NCBI GenBank assembly: GCA_003427395.1
Contig: BFEA01000260.1
Coordinates: forward strand, 855,168 to 891,324
Reading direction: 5' to 3'
Length of the DNA stretch: 36,157 nucleotides
From: Chara braunii
Lineage: Eukaryota > Streptophyta > Charophyceae > Charales > Characeae
In this document: in pieces, positions 31,171 through 36,157 of the stretch
Layout: each line of letters opens with the position of its first letter
Position numbering within the stretch: the stretch's first letter is position 1
Program-made: the position numbers and the translations under genes
Notes under the pieces: generated by a model
Seen by the model: the letters and a program-made list of their open reading frames with translations, nothing else
Told to the model about the DNA's origin: nothing
Databases searched by the model: none

Positions 31171-32180
31171 TAAGCAATCCTGCGTTTGTGGCTTGTCATG
31201 CTAACAAACCTGGCAAGTTTTTCTACATACTTCTTTGCATCATCCATCATTTCGGGGCACCAAAATTTCTGCACTAAGTTTGCAGCTCTCTTTTTATAGC
31301 CAAAATGTCTGGTTGCATCATGACACTCACCTACAAATAAACTACGTAAATATTCTCTATTTGGTACACACAAACGTTTATTCCCAGCCTTCTCAAGGAA
31401 CAGCAATCCGTCAACCAGCACAAACTCATCGGAAGTAGCCTTGTCCTTAGCCTCCAGTTTGTGGATGATCTCGGATATGGCAGTGTCCTCTTGATAGGCT
31501 TCCACCATAGATCGAGTTACATCATCAGAAATCCCAAACTCAGTCACTAGCGTGCCAAGATAGTCTGCCCTACGCGATAGTGCATCAGCCACTTTGTTGT
31601 ACCCCCTTCAGATGGTCGATTTTGAAGTCATACATGTCTATGACTTCAAAAAACCTCTTGAGTGCGTCCGAGAGCACGGGCTGTATCTTAATCCAGCGCA
31701 GCGTCTCATGGTCAGATCTCACATAAAAGAATTTGTCTAGGAGGTAGTGCCTCCAATGGACCAGCGCTCTACAGAGGGTGTAGAGCTCACGCTCATACGT
31801 GGACATAACTAATTTCTGAGATGACACATGTACTCGATCGGCCTCAACTTTTCCCCTCCTTCCGCGAAAGGACCGCACCTGTGCCATATTGGTTGGCGTC
31901 TCTGGTCACAACAAAAGGTTGTTCAGCATCCGAAAGTTTTAGGACTTCATAGTGCATCAGGGCATACTTCAATCTCTTGACGGCTGCCTCACACTCTTTG
32001 GTCCACTCCCAAGGGGTGTCAAGGCGCGTGAGGTCAGTTAGAGGAGAGGCTATCGTGCTGTAGTTTTTCACAAATGGGCAATAGTAGCCTGTCATCCCCA
32101 ATAACGACCTCACCTCAGTCACACACTGAGGTCTAAGCCAGTCACGTATGCTGGCCCCTTAAACATCATCCGGCCTCAAA
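31170..32180 (-). pseudogene. E5 RT end, RNase H and integrase zinc finger
   Basis: Minus strand. It starts in the RT thumb (GLRPDDV, an in-frame TAA, ASIRDW, SLLGMTGYY), then the RNase H entry VVTRDANQYGTG. After a frame change near 31870 come STYERELYTLCRAL, SDHETLRW, and ADALSRRADYL. The integrase finger has GECHDATRHFGYKK; the following CxxC (TCQVC) is in another frame. The RT catalytic core is missing altogether. The E5 residue at the E4 TAG of 26468 is Trp (DTPWEWT), which is useful for reading E4's damage. Confidence 0.88.
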
Positions 32181-32186
32181 CCATCC

Positions 32187-32529
32187 GCAAGCCAACAGAC
32201 TGACTAACCGAAACTTGGGAGACATCCTGACTGACATCTGACGAAGAGACCTGAGATGAGTCCTGTGACATGGTAGAGGCGGTAGCAATGGCTACCTCGG
32301 GGTTGGCTCTAGCGTCTGCTGCTAATGCTGCTGCTAGTGCCCTTTCAGCGTTGGTTGTTGCTTCCCTAGCCCTTTGGAATGTCGTCCTCTCACTGGCTTC
32401 TCTCCACAGTCTCCTTTCCTCTCAGTGTTCCAACACTAGGAAAGTGGTCGGTCGCCTGAATGCACGTCTCTGGGTACGCCTCCTATCGTCTTGATCTAGG
32501 CCCTCAACCTTACTGTCATCTCCACTCAT
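32187..32529 (-). pseudogene. E5 Gag N-terminus fused to late RT
   Basis: A minus-strand ATG at 32527-32529 opens MSGDDSKVEGLDQDDRRR. A TGA follows after LVLEH; the same frame then continues as an Arg/Glu-rich and Ala-rich helix (REATTNAERALAAALAADA) and a Ser/Val/Gln-rich stretch. At about 32187 it changes abruptly to the RT thumb of E5. A Gag-type N-terminus is inferred from position and composition. The jump implies an internal deletion removing most of Gag, protease and the RT core. Confidence 0.6.
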
Positions 32530-32599
32530 GAGCTATGGTGGCCTGCGATCTGTACTAAAGTCCTCACTGGGACCTACCGCAGCATGGCATCCAATCGAT

Positions 32600-33033
32600 T
32601 TAAAATATAAATAAAATAAATGGAATCGCTAGTAATCGCGGATCAGCATGTCGTGGTGAATATGTACTCAGGCCTTGTACACACTGCCCGCCACACCATG
32701 GGAATTTCTTTTGCCCGGAATCGTCTCTATGATAAACCAATGACTTTGATACGTTACGCACATCAAGTGCGCAACATGTTTTTCACATCGAGATAAATTT
32801 ATAAAAGTATTTTCTTTACTACAAAGAGAAAATAAATCTTTACACGACAGATAGATAAACGGCATATAACTAGCTTCAACAATAACATTTAAAAAAGCTT
32901 ATCCACTCATTGCAGGTGAACATATTATCATCAACCTATTAGAATTATCAAAGAAAAATGTTCGATCCAGCTTTGTCAGAAAGTAGTTGAGTGGTAACAA
33001 CAAATAATTTGAGATTCCTAGGTCTATCATCTA
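32600..33033. other. AT-rich segment holding a mitochondrial-like insert
   Basis: AT-rich, with no protein gene. It contains the SSU rRNA-like core described separately. Sequence to about 32940 has an organellar look; its outer limits are not fixed. Confidence 0.5.
32621..32718 (+). pseudogene. Mitochondrial SSU rRNA 3'-domain fragment (NUMT-like)
   Basis: It contains GGAATCGCTAGTAATCGCGG, ATCAGCATGTCGTGGTGAAT, and TTGTACACACTGCCCGCCAC, the universally conserved decoding-region blocks of 16S-type rRNA. The segment GGTGAATATGTAC between them, and GGGAATT...TTTGCCCG after them, resemble plant mitochondrial 18S rRNA rather than typical bacterial or plastid 16S (GGTGAATACGTTC). Only about 100 bases of a roughly 1.5-2 kb gene are recognisable, with changes at normally invariant places (ACTGCCCGCCAC for ACCGCCCGTCAC). 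I read it as a decayed nuclear copy. Confidence 0.75.
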
Positions 33034-33857
33034 TGTAGCTGTAGGGGTTCGATCTGTAGGTCTGTCGACTAGGGGTCATAGTTGTGTTTTAGGCCGTAGC
33101 TGTAGCAATTCTGAAAGGTCAAGGTCGTAGCTGCTACAGCCCTGAAAGGTCAAGGTCGTAGCTGCTACAGTCCCGAAAGGCCAAGTCCACAGACTTCCGG
33201 AAGGTCCGAAAGTGGCCTTTCGAGTTTTCTCTCACGTTACTCACAGCAGGCCAGAGGCAAGTGGGCACGTGGTGAGTCCAACTTCTCAGCGGTACCCAGT
33301 CCCAGTCTCACCTTGTACAGTCAGCAAGTACCATGAGGGACTGTGTGCACCATGGGCCCGGTGGAAAAGGGCAGACCAGCGACTTACAGAAGTATAAATC
33401 AAGAGGCAGCGTCAAGCCATTCATTCATTCCTGCGTGAGCCATGCGGAAGCGCTGCCCAGGCGTCTTGTGCGAGGTGGTCTGCAGAAGCTCGAGGTTGCT
33501 CGAGGTTGAAGTGGGCTGAAGGGAGATGGAGTGTCCATAGCCAGCAGAGGTTAGGCGGCCATAGCCTCTGTAGCTTAGAGATAGAGTTCACTATGTGTGT
33601 GTGTTCGATACTGAGTTTGTGTGCGTGGGATATCCAGGGAGATCCAGAGTCGAGTGCGTGCAAACGGTTGTGTGAATACAGTGTTGGGCAGAGGATGAGT
33701 GAGCGCTTCAGGCACCATAGCCAGTGGAAGCGAGTTTTTATCCAAATTGTGTTCTCGACTTGAATATCTCTGAGTTTTGTGTGGGCGCACAGCGCCAACG
33801 TGTATTCACATTTGTTCGCATGTATATGAAGTGAAGAAGAAAGCGAGTCTGATTGCA
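33034..33857 (+). mobile_element. LTR of the E1 family, copy B
   Basis: It starts TGTAGCTGTAGGGG and ends TCTGATTGCA, and aligns with the reverse complement of 638-1496. TATAAAT is at 33393-33399, three 31-bp units at 33111-33180, and the hairpin GGCGCACAGCGCC at 33784-33796. Flanking bases (ATCTA left, TCCCT right) do not match, so a clean solo LTR is not shown. A 207-codon minus-strand frame (33421-34044) crosses it and is not conserved. Confidence 0.85.
33111..33180 (+). repeat. 31-bp direct repeats in LTR U3 region
   Basis: Units start CTGAAAGGTCAAGG at 33111 and 33142, with a third partial unit (CCGAAAGGCCAAG) at 33173. Related units lie in the sister LTR near 1336-1410. Enhancer-like repeats are common in LTR U3 regions; function is inferred. 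Confidence 0.85.
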
Positions 33858-34428
33858 TCCCTCTATAGTGCAGCAAGCAAAACAAAGGACAAGCGGCAAA
33901 GCATGCGTGTAGTAGTCCCAACGGGTTGGCATGTAGACCGTGACCCGAGTGCTTCATCCAGGGCCCTTCAGAGGCATTGCCTGTCTCCCACCAGCTTGCT
34001 CCCCAAGAAGAATGTCGACTCTCAAGATTGAGCGCTCGCGACACCTCACAATGAGAGGAGTCTCTAGACAGAACTCACTTCCTAACGGTAAGAAGTAACG
34101 AAGAGGGTAGATAAGGTAAGGAGCAACATGCCTCATCATGCTGCCCCCAACCACAAATTTCTCACCACTAACATGACGTGCATTTATGATGACTGGTCGA
34201 TGCCTCGGCACAATCCACAATGCAATGCAGTTCCACCTCCACTTAAATTGCCACGTCAGCAAGCTCTCATCATCCAGCATGCACCCCTATGTCACCACAG
34301 ACTTCCGGGCGCGCCCACACGACACTAGGCCGCCACTATTCCCACGCACAAGCATGATCACTGCCTAAACATATCCAGTGAAGCACCAAACAGCTATTGC
34401 GAAGGAGCCAGCGGAGCGGCTCGAACCA
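33858..34428. other. Unassigned region between two LTRs
   Basis: No family is recognised. A minus-strand frame of 108 codons (33954-34280, LDDESLLTWQFKWRWNC ... RCRERSILRVDILLGEQ) has no domain I know. By position it could be leader or Gag of an element using the primer-binding-like site at 34429-34440, but that is speculation. Confidence 0.4.
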
Positions 34429-34440
34429 GCCCCCATACCA
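34429..34440 (-). promoter_or_regulatory. Primer-binding-like site next to LTR D2
   Basis: On the minus strand the LTR end CCTTGCA is followed by ATT and TGGTATGGGGGC. The first six bases match the initiator-Met type; the rest does not. Position and spacing are as in E2. Confidence 0.5.
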
Positions 34441-34443
34441 AAT

Positions 34444-35246
34444 TGCAAGGAAAAATGAGTGGCAAAATGACAAAAATCCAGAGTGCAAAATCACATTGAA
34501 AGCCAGCAAGTCCAAACGCTGTCCAGAAAGCAGTAATGCACTGATATTCCACCAACGGAGAAACAAAGCACTGAATCCGAATGTCAATGAGACCATACTC
34601 TCGCCACCACCAACATATGTATCCAGAGTCCTTCCTCCGACTTGGCGCTCAGCGCCTAGACTACTTCTACACAGCTAATAGCAGCCTACGAATTGACAAT
34701 GCATCCTGTTGATGTCAGCTGCAGAACCAAAGTACATGAAGATGTCGACCCTTGTAGACAATCGCCAAGACCAGGTACGTGCCCTCACATCATGAACCTG
34801 ATCTCTCTCTCTCTCAACCTTGACTTCATCACCCACGTCTTCTCCCTCATACACGAAGACCACCACAACCTCTGCTGACCGTCCAAGCCGAGCCCGGCTA
34901 TGGATGGACTCGCTATGGCGTTGCCCTCAACAACGCCCTGCTCACACGTACCGCACGTGCGCACCTCCCAGCACCTGCACTAGCGCACAACCTTCCTCTA
35001 GCAGCGCTGCCGCGTTGCACACTGGTGCCCGAATGACCAGCCCTGCGCCCTGCCCTTTTCTATATGGAAAGAGGCGGGCGCTTGCCTTTTGCTACGGCCA
35101 AGTGAGACCGAGTTTCCAGTAGCTTCAGTCTTGGCCAAAGTGTCTGCGCCCAGGCCTGATTCAGACAGTGGCCTGGGACCGAATTGATTAGGCATGCCCA
35201 ACCACCCAGGCACAAACGTGTGATGCTCCCTGCTTCGACCACGTTG
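34444..35246 (-). mobile_element. LTR family D, copy 2
   Basis: It matches 30176-30690 in the same orientation. Both ends of the comparison are clear, but this copy carries about 300 extra bases (roughly 34494-34800), including the hairpin GGCGCTCAGCGCC at 34644-34656 and a (CT)n stretch. The minus-strand 3' end is TTTTTCCTTGCA at 34444. Homology stops at 35246; the true 5' end may lie further right. No gene. Confidence 0.75.
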
Positions 35247-35540
35247 CTGGAAGAGACTGGAAGGCTTACGAATATTTTGGACTCTCACGAGCAAGGCGCA
35301 TTGTAACCAACTGGCGCGTGGAAACTGACTGGCGCCGACCAAGATTCGCAAAACTTGACGAGTTCAGGGCGCATTGAGAATCAGGGGGCACGCGCCTGCT
35401 GCAGGGCCCTATCCCGAGGCATAAACCCTTGCAAGTGTTTCCTTAACACTCTTAAAGCGTACAGCGGGTCTCGCGTGACGCTCCCACGCAAACCCGCTTT
35501 TCCAGTGTAGGGAAAGTCGTCGGGCCAACGGGCGGGCCCA
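35247..35540. other. Unassigned sequence, no gene seen
   Basis: Between LTR D2 and the motif array. The open frames here overlap on the minus strand and have no recognisable domain. Confidence 0.5.
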
Positions 35541-35990
35541 CGGGGAACTTGCCGAATTGATGCACTGTTTTTTTTTCTGGCCAAAGGGCAGGCCCACAAG
35601 GAACTTGCCGAATCGATGCACCGCTTTTTTTTTTGGGGGGGGGGGCTTGAATCTCGTGCGGGGAACTGGGAAGATGCACCGTGATTTTTTTCATTTCGTC
35701 GCTTGGGGGCAGTGGAGAGCGAATCTCGAAGTTTCGTTTCGTCGCTCGGCAGTAGTCGAGAGCGAATCTCGCGCCAAGAACTGGCAAGATGCACCCCGTT
35801 TTTTGGAGGAGCGTTCGGGAGGCTTATTGCCGAACCGAGCTGGGAAGATGCACCGGGTTTTTTATTTTGGGGGCCGTGAATCTCGTGCGGGGAACTGGAA
35901 AATGCACCGTGTTTTTTTTTTTCGTTTCTTCGCTCGGCAGCAGTGGAGAGCGAATCTCGAAGTTTCGTTTCATCGGCCAGTTAGCATGTC
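35541..35990 (+). repeat. Degenerate array of GATGCACCG + poly(T) units
   Basis: Six copies of RATGCACYG followed by a T run start at 35559, 35615, 35673, 35788, 35847 and 35901. Recurrent companions are GAATCTCGTGCGGGGAACTGG, GGAGAGCGAATCTCGAAGTTTCG and GAACTTGCCGAAT. A 168-codon frame exists only because the repeat is open; it is not a convincing gene. Confidence 0.8.
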
Positions 35991-36091
35991 GGCCAGTTTG
36001 CGTTACTCGTATTCGAGATTTCCCGCACGTCAGCCAGTTTGCGCGCCGAAGATCCCAGCATGAGAGGGTATCCATGAGCGAGTTTGCATAG

Positions 36092-36092
<1 letters not shown>

Positions 36093-36157
<65 letters not shown>
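36093..36157. repeat. (GA)n microsatellite at the window edge
   Basis: An uninterrupted GA/AG dinucleotide run of about 32 units to the last base. Its true length is unknown. Confidence 0.97.

Noticed and set aside
32621-32718. Functional rRNA gene
   Set aside because: Only about 100 conserved bases, with substitutions at invariant sites and retroelements on both sides.
33421-34044. 207-codon minus-strand open frame
   Set aside because: Mostly antisense to LTR B and crosses the LTR end; not conserved in LTR A.
34405-34440. Possible tRNA 3' end (ends in ATACCA, with CTCGAAC upstream)
   Set aside because: No full cloverleaf could be drawn; its place beside an LTR end fits a primer-binding site better.
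35557-36063. 168-codon plus-strand frame
   Set aside because: Built from the RATGCACCG/poly(T) repeats, giving repetitive RCTAFFF-like peptides; typical of a repeat that happens to be open.
1-36157. A novel multi-gene defence or metabolic system
   Set aside because: Every recognisable coding block belongs to gypsy or LINE retroelements, apart from a Ulp1 scrap and an rRNA scrap; no operon-like or host gene set is present.

Overview
This window is eukaryotic nuclear DNA made almost entirely of transposable elements; I see no intact host gene. The coding remains are Ty3/gypsy LTR retrotransposons of the chromovirus type (integrase followed by a chromodomain-like tail) plus one non-LTR retrotransposon (LINE). 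The host is most likely in the plant lineage, possibly a streptophyte/charophyte alga. Three things point there: a primer-binding site matching the plant initiator-Met tRNA end, a degraded fragment resembling plant-type mitochondrial small-subunit rRNA, and stop codons in one dead element that look like CAG/TGG/CGA sites hit by C-to-T or G-to-A transitions. The species is inference, not shown.

Layout. 1-637 is a truncated LTR (family C, copy 1) interrupted by a minus-strand gypsy element (E1: 3' LTR 638-1496, integrase remnant 1718-2650). E1 is cut at 2650 by E2, the most complete element here (2651-11641, minus strand): 3' LTR, integrase, RNase H, RT, protease, CCHC gag, primer-binding site and 5' LTR. 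Next to E2 is a minus-strand LINE (11642 to about 14620) with an A-rich tail. It abuts a plus-strand gypsy integrase (E6, 14591-15655) with a polypurine tract and a 3' LTR-like region. 17067-18735 is AT-rich DNA interrupted by a solo LTR of family C (17415-18349) with a short target duplication. 18739-25500 is a plus-strand gypsy element (E3) with very C-rich coding sequence. It runs into E4 (25541-29356, plus strand), a heavily mutated gypsy pol ending in a family C 3' LTR. 29357-30175 holds a palindrome and a 27-bp minisatellite. 30176-32529 is an internally deleted minus-strand gypsy element (E5) with a family D LTR. 32600-32940 contains the mitochondrial SSU rRNA-like fragment. 33034-33857 is a plus-strand LTR of the E1 family, and 34444 to about 35246 is a family D LTR in minus orientation with a primer-binding-like site beside it. 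The window ends in degenerate poly-T-bearing repeats and a (GA)n microsatellite.

How the parts work together. Each gypsy element once encoded Gag (particle), protease, RT/RNase H (copying RNA to DNA from a tRNA primer) and integrase with a chromodomain (insertion). All copies here carry frameshifts, stops, deletions or lost catalytic residues, so none looks autonomous. The observations most worth following are a Ulp1-protease-like fragment inside only one of E2's two LTRs, a small GGCGC-N3-GCGCC hairpin motif present in three otherwise different LTR families, shared LTR termini and promoter-like cores between families, and the mitochondrial rRNA fragment lodged between retroelements.
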